This document shows, in pieces, positions 20,905 through 30,906 of a stretch of DNA of 64,000 nt; position 1 is the stretch's first letter; every line of letters begins with the position of its first letter. A program made the position numbers and the translations under genes. Location: NCBI GenBank assembly GCA_902590625.1, contig CACIXL010000002.1, positions 1 to 64,000 on the forward strand, written 5' to 3'. The DNA comes from an uncultured Pelagibacteraceae bacterium. Its GTDB lineage: Bacteria; Pseudomonadota; Alphaproteobacteria; Pelagibacterales; Pelagibacteraceae. The notes beneath the pieces were generated by a model. That model was given only the letters and a program-made list of their open reading frames with translations. It made no database searches and was not told the DNA's origin.

Positions 20905-22353
20905 ATGGAAACAACATATTTATCAATACAGTCGTCATTAACAGTAACTATTATAGTTGGTCTTTTTTTTATCGGGCTAGGGTATTTAAACTCAAAAAAA
21001 ACTGTCGATAATAGAAATTATATAATTGGAAATAGAGACGAAAATACATTTTCATTAACAACAAGTTTGGCCGCATCCGCTTTAGGAGCATGGATACTAT
21101 TTGGTCCCGCATCAGCTGCTACATGGGGAGGCTTTGGAGCAGTAATAGGATACGCATTAGGTGCTGCAACACCAATGTTATTATTATACAATTTTGGACC
21201 TAAAATTAGAAAAGAGTTTCCTAAAGGCCTATCCCTAACAGAGTTTATTAAAAAACGGTTTGGTACAGGAATACTTAAATTAAGCTTGTTTTTAATACTG
21301 TTTTATTTAATTATTTTTTTGATAGCTGAAGTTACTGCAATAGCTTTTCTATTAAACTTTATCTCTAAAACGCCATTATGGATTACAGCAGGAACAACCT
21401 TGCTAATTTGTTTACTTTACATTTTAAGAGGAGGGTTCAAGCTTTCAATAATAACTGACAAGTACCAATTCATTATAATATCAGTTCTGATATTCGCTTC
21501 TACTATTATAATTCTAGGAAACTTAGAGATAAATAGTTTTAAACTAATTGAAGAAAATTCGCCAAATCTTATAAGTAGTAAATATTTACCCAATTATACA
21601 GCCGGTCTTACTTTTTTTATAGCAGTAGCTGCAACAAATTTATTTCATCAAGGAAATTGGCAAAGGGTATTTGCTGCAAAAAATAATTTAATATTGAAGA
21701 AAAGTTTAATTTATTCTTCAATAATAACTTTATTAATAGTTTTATGGATGGGATATACAGGGCTTATTTCTTTTTCTTTAAATTCAAAAGTAATTCCTGA
21801 TTTAGCTTTTTTTGATTTAATTTTATCAAAAAATTATTTATTAATAATATCAATTTTAGTATTAGCTTTGGCTTTGACATTAAGCACAATAGATACTTTA
21901 ATAAATGCAATATCAAGTATTCTAATTGTAAATGGTAATCAAATTAATAAATCAATTTTTGGTAATTCTTTAAAAAATAAAACGAATTATATAATTTTAC
22001 TTTTAAGTATTCTAGTTTTTATTATAGCATCAAAGGGATTTAGCATTTTATATTTATTTTTATTAGCTGACTTATTTTGTTGTGCTGCAGTGGTTACAAT
22101 TTTTTATGGTTTTTTTAATAAAAAAATTAATTCTCAATTGTCATATTTATCTATTTTAAGTGCTTTGATTTTAGGAATATTGTTTTTTCCAAGTATGGAC
22201 TTTCGATCAAGTATATTAGTAGGAAATTTATTACCAATAGAATATTTTAGTCCAATTATCACCACTAATTTACTTTTTATCTCTTTTGCAATAGCAATTA
22301 TTGCTCAACTTTTCTTTATAATATTTTATTCTTTACGTAATTCGTTTAAATAG
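20905..22353 (+). CDS. thiV: sodium:solute symporter, predicted thiamin/HMP-type transporter (ThiV-like)
   Basis: SSS-family 482 aa multi-TM protein directly downstream of the TPP riboswitch; SAR11 ThiV assignment from known context. Confidence 0.85.
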   Translation: METTYLSIQSSLTVTIIVGLFFIGLGYLNSKKTVDNRNYIIGNRDENTFSLTTSLAASALGAWILFGPASAATWGGFGAVIGYALGAATPMLLLYNFGPKIRKEFPKGLSLTEFIKKRFGTGILKLSLFLILFYLIIFLIAEVTAIAFLLNFISKTPLWITAGTTLLICLLYILRGGFKLSIITDKYQFIIISVLIFASTIIILGNLEINSFKLIEENSPNLISSKYLPNYTAGLTFFIAVAATNLFHQGNWQRVFAAKNNLILKKSLIYSSIITLLIVLWMGYTGLISFSLNSKVIPDLAFFDLILSKNYLLIISILVLALALTLSTIDTLINAISSILIVNGNQINKSIFGNSLKNKTNYIILLLSILVFIIASKGFSILYLFLLADLFCCAAVVTIFYGFFNKKINSQLSYLSILSALILGILFFPSMDFRSSILVGNLLPIEYFSPIITTNLLFISFAIAIIAQLFFIIFYSLRNSFK

Positions 22354-23198
22354 ATAATTACAGCTAACCAAATAAACACAAACGCTATTAGTTCATCTAA
22401 TAACAAAGGTTCATTAAAATAATACAATCCTAAGAAAAATTGTGCAGTAGGTGTTAGAAAGAATATCATACTTGCTGGACCAATACCTATTAGCTCAAAG
22501 CCTTTTGTATACCAAAAAAGAGGCACCAAAGTCATTAAACCTGCCCAAAATAGATAAAAAGAAAGTAATGGTTCATTAGTAGAAAAAATATTTAAATTAT
22601 TATTTATTAAAAAAACAAAAAGTACAATTGCAATAGGCGTTAGTAATAACGTCTCTACAAGCAAACCTATATCTGATGAAACCTTCACTTTTTTTCTAAT
22701 TAAACCGTATAAACTAAATGTTAAAGCTACAGTAATTCCAATCCAAGGTATTTCACCAAGTTTTATGAGAAAATATATTAATGCTATAATGACTAAAAAG
22801 ACTGAGATAATTTTATTTCGATTATACTTTTCTTTTAAAAAGATTACTCCAAGAAATACGCTTAAGATTGGGAAAATATAATAACCTAAAGCTGAGTCTA
22901 ATAAGTTATTAGTTCTTACTGCATAAAGCCATGTAAACCAATTAATTGAAACAAGTAGACCTGTTAAAAATAAGATGAAAATGTTTGCTTTAAATTTAAT
23001 TATCTTTTTAAATTCGCTCCATTTGGCGTAATAGGATGTAGTAATTATTAATAATAAAGCTGTCCAAATCGTTCTGTGAATAGTTAATTCTAATGGAGAT
23101 GCATAAGATACAAATTTAAAGTATATAACACCAATTATACCCCACCAAAGAGAAGCACCGACTGTAAAAGAGATTCCTTTAAATAAATTTTTCTTCAT
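22326..23198 (-). CDS. rarD: RarD/EamA-family transporter
   Basis: 10-TM; GASLWWGIIGVIYFKFV; NWFTWLYAVRTNNLLDSALGYYIFPILSVFLGV. Confidence 0.88.
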   Translation of the reverse strand: MKKNLFKGISFTVGASLWWGIIGVIYFKFVSYASPLELTIHRTIWTALLLIITTSYYAKWSEFKKIIKFKANIFILFLTGLLVSINWFTWLYAVRTNNLLDSALGYYIFPILSVFLGVIFLKEKYNRNKIISVFLVIIALIYFLIKLGEIPWIGITVALTFSLYGLIRKKVKVSSDIGLLVETLLLTPIAIVLFVFLINNNLNIFSTNEPLLSFYLFWAGLMTLVPLFWYTKGFELIGIGPASMIFFLTPTAQFFLGLYYFNEPLLLDELIAFVFIWLAVIIYLNELRKE

Positions 23199-23267
23199 TT
23201 GACCATTTTTTTGATTGATTTATAAGGTAATTAATTAATAAATAGTACTAAATTAGCTTGTTTAAAA

Positions 23268-23359
23268 GGAAGAGTGGGTGAGCGGTTTAAACCAGTTGGT
23301 TGCTAACTAACCGTACGAGTAACATCGTACCGAGAGTTCGAATCTCTCCTCTTCCGCCA
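23268..23359 (+). tRNA. tRNA-Ser (anticodon GCU), CCA encoded
   Basis: Acceptor GGAAGAG/CTCTTCC, anticodon loop TTGCTAA, long variable arm, T arm GAGAGTTCGAATCTCTC. Confidence 0.95.
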
Positions 23360-23364
23360 AAAAA

Positions 23365-25632
23365 TTAATTAAAATAACTGTCTATTTTAACTGGTTCTTT
23401 ACTTAAAATATACTTGTACACATTTATATTCTCTAAAACTCTTTGCACATAGTTTCTTGTTTCTTCAAATCTAATCTGCTCGATCCAGTTTATATAAGAT
23501 AGTTGCCCTTTTGATGGATCACCATTAACTCTTCTCCAGGTTTTAACACGATTAGGTCCAGCATTATAAGCCGCTATAGCGAAAGGATAAACTCCATTAT
23601 AATCTTCAATCAAAGAATTAAAATAATAAGAGCCTAACTTAATATTATATTCAGGATCTCTAGTTAAACCACTTATGCTATAAGGAAGCTTTGCTTGTTT
23701 AGCAACAATCTTAGCAGTGTATTTCATAAGCTGCATCATGCCTCTAGCTCCAGCCCAACTGTTAGCGCTCTTATCAAATTCACTTTCTTGTCTAATTATT
23801 GCTAGAATAACTTCAGACTTAGGCATGATTTTATTGTTGATTTTTTTAGGTGTAGCAATAATTGGGTAATTATATTTATTATAAAATCTTTTTTCATAAG
23901 ATGCTTTTTTTGAAATCTGTATAGCAAAATCATACCTTTCTAAACTTGTTGCTAAATCTGCTGCTAAAACTTCACTACCTTTTTCTATATTTAGATCAGC
24001 TAAATGTTTGAAAATATCTTTGCCTAATTGAGTAGCATTAAGTTCTTTTAATAAAATTAATTGTCTAATTAATTTATTTTTTTTAAATTCTTTTTCATAT
24101 TCCTTATCAAAAAAACTTTGGTCTTTGAGTTCAAAATTTCCACCTGGATTAATTTTATTAAATGCAAGTTGCCCATAATATGTCATTGGAAATTTAGCTG
24201 CTTCAGAGAAAAATTGTTTTGATAATTCTGTTTCATTAAGTAATTCATATGAAGCTCCCAACCAATAAGCTCCCCTAGCTAAACTAATTGGATATCCAAC
24301 GTTATTATAAAAATTTTGAAAATGATTAATTGCATATTCTGGTGAATTAAGGAAAGTTAAAGCTATCCAACCAGATAGCCATTCTGCCTCTGCAAATGAA
24401 GGTCCAGCAGATAAAGCATGTTCACTAGAAATTTTGTAAGCAGTTTTATATCTTTTTTTGTAAATAAGACTTCTAACAACACTTTCTCTTTGATCCCACC
24501 ATTTATCAGGGCGCACCATTTGACTTTCTGTTTTTAGTGAATTTCGATACAAAATTTCTAGCGATCCATCCAATCTTCCTCTTCGATTTCTCCATCGTAG
24601 TCTATCAAATTCTAACCCCGGATCTTCTTTAAGATATTGCGGTACTTTAGATATAGCATTATCAACACCGTAAGAATTACTCATCAAAATTTGCCTTGCG
24701 TTGTAGAGAGCTCTTTGATCTTTAGGTAAATATTTTAACATTCGTTTAAGATCCCAATATTTTCTTTCCCACGCTAAATAATCGGCTCTTTTAATATGAT
24801 CATCAGAGTCAATAAATTTTTTAAATTTTGCTCTGTAATATCCTAAATCATTTTTTCGTATAGAAGCCGTTATCCAACCTTCTTTTATCAATTTTTTAAC
24901 TTTTTCAGTTTTACCCTGCTCAAGATAAGCTTCTGCTAACTTTATTTTCCCCAATCCGCCAAGCGGAGGATATTTTTCAAACCAATTGATCACAGAAGTA
25001 GGTGAGTTATTTCGTAAATAAATTTTTTCTTCAGCTAAATATCTTATTCTATTAATTCTTGGATAGTCATCATTCTGTTCAATAAATTTTTTATATTCAG
25101 CAAATGAAGCGCCATTTCTAGTTGTTTTAAGATGCATCCATGTAATCAAATTTCTAAACTCTCTATCCTTGATCTTTGTAGAGCTTTTTAATGCACTATT
25201 CCACTTTTTATCTTTAATGAATTGAATAGTTTCTTTTGCTCTATCAAAATCTTTTTGATTTAAAATTGATGATTTTTCAGCTGTCTCAATTTTTGATTTA
25301 TAAATTGATGGTTTTTTTTGTGGCAAAACAAAGGAACTTGTCTTTTTGGTTACTTCAACATTTTTAACCTCTTTTTTTTCTTTAAGATCATTTTTTTTAT
25401 CTTTAACAATTACTTCTTGCTTTTGGATAATTTCTTTTTTTTGCTCCTTTTCTTGATCAGTTAAAGGTTTTTTTTGAGGTAAATTACTTGAAAAGCTTTC
25501 TCCAGAACCTTTATTAATTTTTTTAAATATAGAAGGTTTTTCTTTGGGAAAAAGGAATTGATTTTCTGAATAACTTCGACCTATTAATAAAATAAATGTT
25601 ATTATTACTAGACTAATTAATTTATTGGTCAT
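23365..25632 (-). CDS. soluble lytic murein transglycosylase (SLT domain) with Lys/Pro-rich N-terminal extension
   Basis: AIIRQESEFDKSANSWAGARGMMQLM...YNIKLGSYYFNSLI...AIAAYNAGPNRVKTW. Confidence 0.93.
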   Translation of the reverse strand: MTNKLISLVIITFILLIGRSYSENQFLFPKEKPSIFKKINKGSGESFSSNLPQKKPLTDQEKEQKKEIIQKQEVIVKDKKNDLKEKKEVKNVEVTKKTSSFVLPQKKPSIYKSKIETAEKSSILNQKDFDRAKETIQFIKDKKWNSALKSSTKIKDREFRNLITWMHLKTTRNGASFAEYKKFIEQNDDYPRINRIRYLAEEKIYLRNNSPTSVINWFEKYPPLGGLGKIKLAEAYLEQGKTEKVKKLIKEGWITASIRKNDLGYYRAKFKKFIDSDDHIKRADYLAWERKYWDLKRMLKYLPKDQRALYNARQILMSNSYGVDNAISKVPQYLKEDPGLEFDRLRWRNRRGRLDGSLEILYRNSLKTESQMVRPDKWWDQRESVVRSLIYKKRYKTAYKISSEHALSAGPSFAEAEWLSGWIALTFLNSPEYAINHFQNFYNNVGYPISLARGAYWLGASYELLNETELSKQFFSEAAKFPMTYYGQLAFNKINPGGNFELKDQSFFDKEYEKEFKKNKLIRQLILLKELNATQLGKDIFKHLADLNIEKGSEVLAADLATSLERYDFAIQISKKASYEKRFYNKYNYPIIATPKKINNKIMPKSEVILAIIRQESEFDKSANSWAGARGMMQLMKYTAKIVAKQAKLPYSISGLTRDPEYNIKLGSYYFNSLIEDYNGVYPFAIAAYNAGPNRVKTWRRVNGDPSKGQLSYINWIEQIRFEETRNYVQRVLENINVYKYILSKEPVKIDSYFN

Positions 25633-25663
25633 AAGTTAAGACTTATTTATCTTATTTTGTTTT

Positions 25664-26533
25664 ATGCTTAAAGGATCAATTGTAGCTTTAATTACCCCTT
25701 TTGATGGTGAAAACCTCAGTGAGGATGGCTATGTTAAACTCATTAATTATCATTTAGAAAATGGTACCAGTGGAGTTGTTCCAGGAGGTACCACTGGAGA
25801 GTCACCTACATTATCTCATAATGAGCACAAAAGGATAATTGAAATAGCGGTAAAGGAATGTAAGGGAAAAATACCAGTTGTAGCAGGAACTGGTTCAAAT
25901 TCTACGGATGAAGCTATTGAACTTTCTAAGTTTGCAGAAAAAGCAGGATCCGATGCTTTGCTCGTGGTTACACCTTATTATAATAAACCAACCCAAGAAG
26001 GTTTATATCAGCACTATAAAAAAATAAATGATAGTGTTGGAATTCCAATCATTATTTATAATATTCCTTCAAGATCAGTAATTGATATGAGCGTAGATAC
26101 GATGGCTAAACTTTATGAGTTAAAAAACATTAAAGGTGTGAAGGATGCTACTGGAGATCTTAACAGAGTAGATCAGCAGCTAAAAGCAATGGGAAAAGAA
26201 TTTATTCAACTTACTGGGAATGATGATAATGCTTTTGAATTTAACAAACGTGGTGGAGTAGGAGCAATAGGAGTTACAGCAAATATTGCTGCAAAGCTTT
26301 CTTCTGATTTTCAAAATGCTTGTACTCAAAATATTAGCAAGGCCTCAGAGTTAGACAAGTTACTACAACCACTTCATTCATCACTTTTTATTGAAAGTAA
26401 TCCTTCACCAGTTAAATACGCTGCCTCATTACTTGGCATGTGTAAACCTACAGTAAGATTGCCATTAGTTGAAATAAGAGAAGAAACTAAGAAAAAAGTT
26501 TCTGATGCGCTTAAAGTAGCTAAGTTACTTTAA
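25664..26533 (+). CDS. dapA: 4-hydroxy-tetrahydrodipicolinate synthase
   Basis: [37 protein letters not shown]. Confidence 0.95.
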   Translation: MLKGSIVALITPFDGENLSEDGYVKLINYHLENGTSGVVPGGTTGESPTLSHNEHKRIIEIAVKECKGKIPVVAGTGSNSTDEAIELSKFAEKAGSDALLVVTPYYNKPTQEGLYQHYKKINDSVGIPIIIYNIPSRSVIDMSVDTMAKLYELKNIKGVKDATGDLNRVDQQLKAMGKEFIQLTGNDDNAFEFNKRGGVGAIGVTANIAAKLSSDFQNACTQNISKASELDKLLQPLHSSLFIESNPSPVKYAASLLGMCKPTVRLPLVEIREETKKKVSDALKVAKLL

Positions 26534-27006
26534 TGAAACAAAAAATATTCCCTGGTCAAAAAATTATTTGTTTAAATAGAAAAGCAAGTTTTAATTATTT
26601 TTTTATCGAATTATTAGAAGCAGGAATAGTTTTGAAAGGTTCTGAAGTAAAATCATTGAGAGATGGAAAGGGGAGTATAGCAGACTCTTACGCTGTTGAT
26701 AATAATGGAGAACTATATTTAATTAATTCACATATACCTTTATATAGACAATCGTCTTACAACAACCATGATCCTAAAGGGGATAGAAAACTTTTATTAA
26801 ATAAAAAAGAAATAAACAAACTTATCGGAAGAATTAATCAAGAAGGATTAACTTTAATACCAACTAAGTTATATTTTTTAAAAGGAAAAGTAAAAGTGGA
26901 GATAGCTGTAGCTAAAGGAAAAAAATTATATGATAAAAGGCAAGTTAAAAAAACAAGAGATTGGAATAGAGAAAAGGCAAGGTTGCTTAGCAAAAATAAC
27001 AAATGA
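26533..27006 (+). CDS. smpB: SsrA-binding protein
   Basis: [49 protein letters not shown]. Confidence 0.97.
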   Translation: MKQKIFPGQKIICLNRKASFNYFFIELLEAGIVLKGSEVKSLRDGKGSIADSYAVDNNGELYLINSHIPLYRQSSYNNHDPKGDRKLLLNKKEINKLIGRINQEGLTLIPTKLYFLKGKVKVEIAVAKGKKLYDKRQVKKTRDWNREKARLLSKNNK

Positions 27007-27518
27007 TACATCTAAATATTGGATCTAATTTAGATTCAAAAAATGGTACAAAATTTGATAATATATTGATTGCCTTAAATCTTTTAGTTGAGTCAAAAGT
27101 CAAAATTAAAAAAATTTCAAATTTCTATGAAACACCATCTTATCCAAATAGAAATTTTCCAAAATTTATTAATATCGGGTTAACAATTGAATTTAAAAAC
27201 GAACATCTTGACTTATTAAAAAAAATAAAATTAATCGAAAAAAAATTAGGTAGAATTAAAACAAAAAAAAATGATCCTAGGGTAATAGATATAGATATAA
27301 TAGATTTTAATGGTGCGATAAAAGTAAATAAAAATTTAATTTTACCCCATCCAAAATGTCACCTAAGAAATTTTGTTTTATTTCCTATTTTTCAAATAGA
27401 TCCTAATTGGTCTCATCCAATAATAAAGAAAAAGGCTCAATTTTTGATAAATAGTCTCAGTCAAAAATCCAGGATAGAGATTACAAGATTGAAGAAAAAT
27501 GTTAATATTAATCAATGA
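27003..27518 (+). CDS. folK: 2-amino-4-hydroxy-6-hydroxymethyldihydropteridine pyrophosphokinase
   Basis: [41 protein letters not shown]. Confidence 0.92.
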   Translation: MIHLNIGSNLDSKNGTKFDNILIALNLLVESKVKIKKISNFYETPSYPNRNFPKFINIGLTIEFKNEHLDLLKKIKLIEKKLGRIKTKKNDPRVIDIDIIDFNGAIKVNKNLILPHPKCHLRNFVLFPIFQIDPNWSHPIIKKKAQFLINSLSQKSRIEITRLKKNVNINQ

Positions 27519-29263
27519 TTAACAACAATGAATTAATTGATCAAATTAAATCATATAATAGGTTTTTAAATTCTGACTCTTTAAACAAAGCTTACAATTT
27601 TGCTCTAGAGGCACATCAAAATCAAAAAAGGGATGAAGGCGTTCCCTATATAATACATCCAGTGGCAGTAGCTAAAATTTTGACTGAATTAAAATTAGAT
27701 AGCGCAACAATAACGACAGGGTTATTACACGATACAATAGAAGATACCAATGTAACTTATGAAACTGTAAAAAAAGAATTTGGTGAAGAAGTAGCTAACT
27801 TAGTAGAAGGAGTCACTAAAATCTCTGCGCTAGAGGATAAAGCATCAAGTGACTCAAAGGCTGAGAATTTTAGAAAATTAATACTTGCAACATCAAAAGA
27901 TATAAGAGTTTTACTAGTTAAATTAGCGGATAGATTGCACAACATGCGCACGATCCAGTTTGTGAAAGATAAGGATAAAATCATAAGAAAAGCAAAAGAA
28001 ACAATGGAAATTTATGCGCCTTTGGCTGACAGAATGGGCATGAATAGAATTCGAGATGAATTAGAAGATTTATCTTTTTCTGTTTTAAATAAGCCTGCAA
28101 GAGACTTAATTATAGAGAGATTAAATTTTATAAAAAATAACACTGACGATACTTTTAAATCTATTTCCCATGAATTAATTGAAATTTTGAAAAACAATGG
28201 AATTAAAGCTACTATTACGGGTCGAGAGAAAACTCCTTTTTCAATTTGGCGAAAAATTCAAAATAAAAAAATTTCACTTGAACAACTTACTGATATAATT
28301 GGTTTTAGAGTAATTGTTAATAATGTTGAAGATTGTTATAAAACCTTAGGCATTTTTCATAGTAGATTTTCTACCATACCTGGTAAATTTAAAGATTATA
28401 TTTCAACTCCAAAAATAAATAATTATAAGTCAATACACACAGCAGTAGTTGGACCAAAAAAAAATAGAATTGAAATACAGATAAGAACTCATGATATGCA
28501 CGAATTTGCTCAAAGAGGTATAGCCTCTCATTGGAAATATAAATCATCAGAAAAATTTTCTGAATTATCATGGAAAGAATACGATTGGCTTCGAGATCTT
28601 GTTGAAATTATTGAAGCAGGAACTAGTCCTGAACATTATTATGAATTTACAAAGCTACAAATGTTTCAAGAAAATGTTTTTTGTTTTACACCAAAAGGGG
28701 CTGTTATTAAATTACCCAAAAAAGCAACTCCGATTGATTTTGCTTACGCTGTGCATACAAAAGTAGGTAATAGCGCAATAAGTTGTACTGTTAATGGACA
28801 ACACGCCACTCTTCAAACTATTTTAAAAAATGGTGATCTCGTAAATATAGAAACTTCTAAGAATGCTTCACCTTCTTTACATTGGTTATCTTCATCGGCC
28901 ACAGGAAAGGCTCGTTCAGCAATTCGAAGATACTGGCAAGATAAATCAACTGAAGGTTCAAAAATCACTGAAAAAAATTATTCAAGCACTATAGAGGTAG
29001 ATCTACCTCATAAGCCAGGAGTTTTGGGCCATATCACATCACTAATAGGGCTTAATAAAGGAAATATTATTAATTTAGAAATTATTAAAAGAACCAAAGA
29101 ATATTTAACTTTTTCATTTGATTTGCAAATTAAAGATTTGAAAAATTTTACAAACTTGATAAGTCAAATAAAGCAGAGTAATTTAAACTTTAAAATAATT
29201 CGACATAAACAGAAAAAAAATGCTTTCATTAGAAGAATCTTTAAAAATTTTAAAAGAAACTAA
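27515..29263 (+). CDS. rsh: bifunctional (p)ppGpp synthetase/hydrolase (RelA/SpoT homolog, shortened C-terminus)
   Basis: HD-domain LLHDTIEDT; KFKDYISTPKINNYKSIHTAV; TGS domain and C-terminal ACT. Confidence 0.93.
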   Translation: MINNNELIDQIKSYNRFLNSDSLNKAYNFALEAHQNQKRDEGVPYIIHPVAVAKILTELKLDSATITTGLLHDTIEDTNVTYETVKKEFGEEVANLVEGVTKISALEDKASSDSKAENFRKLILATSKDIRVLLVKLADRLHNMRTIQFVKDKDKIIRKAKETMEIYAPLADRMGMNRIRDELEDLSFSVLNKPARDLIIERLNFIKNNTDDTFKSISHELIEILKNNGIKATITGREKTPFSIWRKIQNKKISLEQLTDIIGFRVIVNNVEDCYKTLGIFHSRFSTIPGKFKDYISTPKINNYKSIHTAVVGPKKNRIEIQIRTHDMHEFAQRGIASHWKYKSSEKFSELSWKEYDWLRDLVEIIEAGTSPEHYYEFTKLQMFQENVFCFTPKGAVIKLPKKATPIDFAYAVHTKVGNSAISCTVNGQHATLQTILKNGDLVNIETSKNASPSLHWLSSSATGKARSAIRRYWQDKSTEGSKITEKNYSSTIEVDLPHKPGVLGHITSLIGLNKGNIINLEIIKRTKEYLTFSFDLQIKDLKNFTNLISQIKQSNLNFKIIRHKQKKNAFIRRIFKNFKRN

Positions 29264-29801
29264 CGCATTAATCGAAGGTCATTTTATACTTTCCTCAGGA
29301 TTACATAGCCCAAAATATGTTCAGTGTGCTCAATTAATGAGTAAACCAGAACAAGCGGTAAAAATATGTGAGTCTTTAGCAATTAAGATAAAAAAAGCAT
29401 TTCATGACATTGATTTGATATTATCTCCTGCAATGGGAGGAATTATAGTTGGTTATGAACTAGGTAAAATTTTAAATAAACAAACAATATTCTCCGAGAG
29501 AGTAAATGGCGAATTTAAATTAAGAAGAGATTTTAATATTAAAAAAGGAGACAAGGTTTTAATAGTCGAAGATGTAATAACCACAGGTAAATCGAGTATG
29601 GAATGTTCAAAATTAATTTCCTCAAATAATGCAAGTATAGTTGGTTATGCATGTATAATAGATAGATCAAATGGAAAATCACAAATTAAAGGAAAAATTA
29701 TTTCACAAGTTGAATTAGATATTCCAACTTATAGTAAGGATAATTTACCAAAAGAGTTATTATCGATAGAAGCAGTTAAACCCGGAAGCAGAAATCTTTA
29801 A
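29220..29801 (+). CDS. pyrE: orotate phosphoribosyltransferase
   Basis: ALIEGHFILSSGLHSPKYVQCA; VLIVEDVITTGKS PRPP motif. Confidence 0.94.
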   Translation: MLSLEESLKILKETNALIEGHFILSSGLHSPKYVQCAQLMSKPEQAVKICESLAIKIKKAFHDIDLILSPAMGGIIVGYELGKILNKQTIFSERVNGEFKLRRDFNIKKGDKVLIVEDVITTGKSSMECSKLISSNNASIVGYACIIDRSNGKSQIKGKIISQVELDIPTYSKDNLPKELLSIEAVKPGSRNL

Positions 29802-30526
29802 TGAAAAGAATTAGGCTCGGTGTAAATATAGATCATGTTGCGACTGTAAGGAATGCAAGAGGGGAGTTATACCCAAGTCCACTTAGAGCAGCAATACTAG
29901 CGCAAAAAAATGGAGCAGACTCTATCACGATACACTTAAGAGAAGATAGAAGACATATTAATGAATTAGATTTAAAAAAAATTATCAACAAATTAAAAAT
30001 TCCACTTAATCTTGAGATCGCAGCTACAAAAGAAATGTTAAGAATAGCATCAAGAAGCAAACCACCATTCATATGCATAGTCCCAGAAAAAAGAAAAGAA
30101 ATTACTACAGAGGGAGGTCTGAATTTAAATTATAACAGAAACTTTTTAAGAATATTTATTAAAAAATTAAAAAAAAATAAATCTCGTATAAGTCTTTTTA
30201 TAGAACCAAGTTTAAAAGATTTAGAAAAGGCAAAAATATTAGATGCTGATTGTGTTGAAATACATACAGGAAAATTTTGTAATCTTGTAAACAAAAAAAA
30301 AAATTATAAAAACGAACTTAAAAAAATTCATAGAGTAGTTCAAATAGGCAATAAACTTGGTCTAGAAGTTCATGCAGGGCATGGTTTGACATATACCTCA
30401 GCTAAAATACTATCTAAAATTAAAGGAATTCAAGAGTTTAATATTGGTCATTTTCTTGTAGGCGAGTCGATATTTGAGGGTATGCCTTCAACAATTAAAA
30501 AATTTAAAAGAATTTTAAAATTATGA
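29801..30526 (+). CDS. pdxJ: pyridoxine 5'-phosphate synthase
   Basis: RLGVNIDHVATVRNARG; SITIHLREDRRHI; FNIGHFLVGE. Confidence 0.96.
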   Translation: MKRIRLGVNIDHVATVRNARGELYPSPLRAAILAQKNGADSITIHLREDRRHINELDLKKIINKLKIPLNLEIAATKEMLRIASRSKPPFICIVPEKRKEITTEGGLNLNYNRNFLRIFIKKLKKNKSRISLFIEPSLKDLEKAKILDADCVEIHTGKFCNLVNKKKNYKNELKKIHRVVQIGNKLGLEVHAGHGLTYTSAKILSKIKGIQEFNIGHFLVGESIFEGMPSTIKKFKRILKL

Positions 30527-30906
30527 ATATTTTCGGTATTGGCACAGACATAGTAAATGTTGATAGAATAAAGAATTCATTAAAAAATAAAAATTTCATC
30601 AAACGTATTTTCAATAAAAAAGAAATTCAAAAATGTAAAAAGATTAATTTTAGTAATAATTGTTATGCCAAGAGATTTGCTGCAAAAGAAGCATTTTCAA
30701 AAGCTATAGGAACTGGAATATCAAAAGGAATAAATTTTAATGAAATTGTTATATTGAATAAAAAAACAGGGAAACCGTATATAAGTATTATAGGTCAAAC
30801 CAAGAAAACACTTAATAATAAATTCAAAAGAAAAAAACCAAAGATTTCTTTATCCCTTTCGGATGAAAAAAAATATGCTGTAGCATTTGTGACAATATCA
30901 TTATGA
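30523..30906 (+). CDS. acpS: holo-[acyl-carrier-protein] synthase
   Basis: IFGIGTDIVNVDRI; YAKRFAAKEAFSKAIGTGI. Confidence 0.95.
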   Translation: MNIFGIGTDIVNVDRIKNSLKNKNFIKRIFNKKEIQKCKKINFSNNCYAKRFAAKEAFSKAIGTGISKGINFNEIVILNKKTGKPYISIIGQTKKTLNNKFKRKKPKISLSLSDEKKYAVAFVTISL

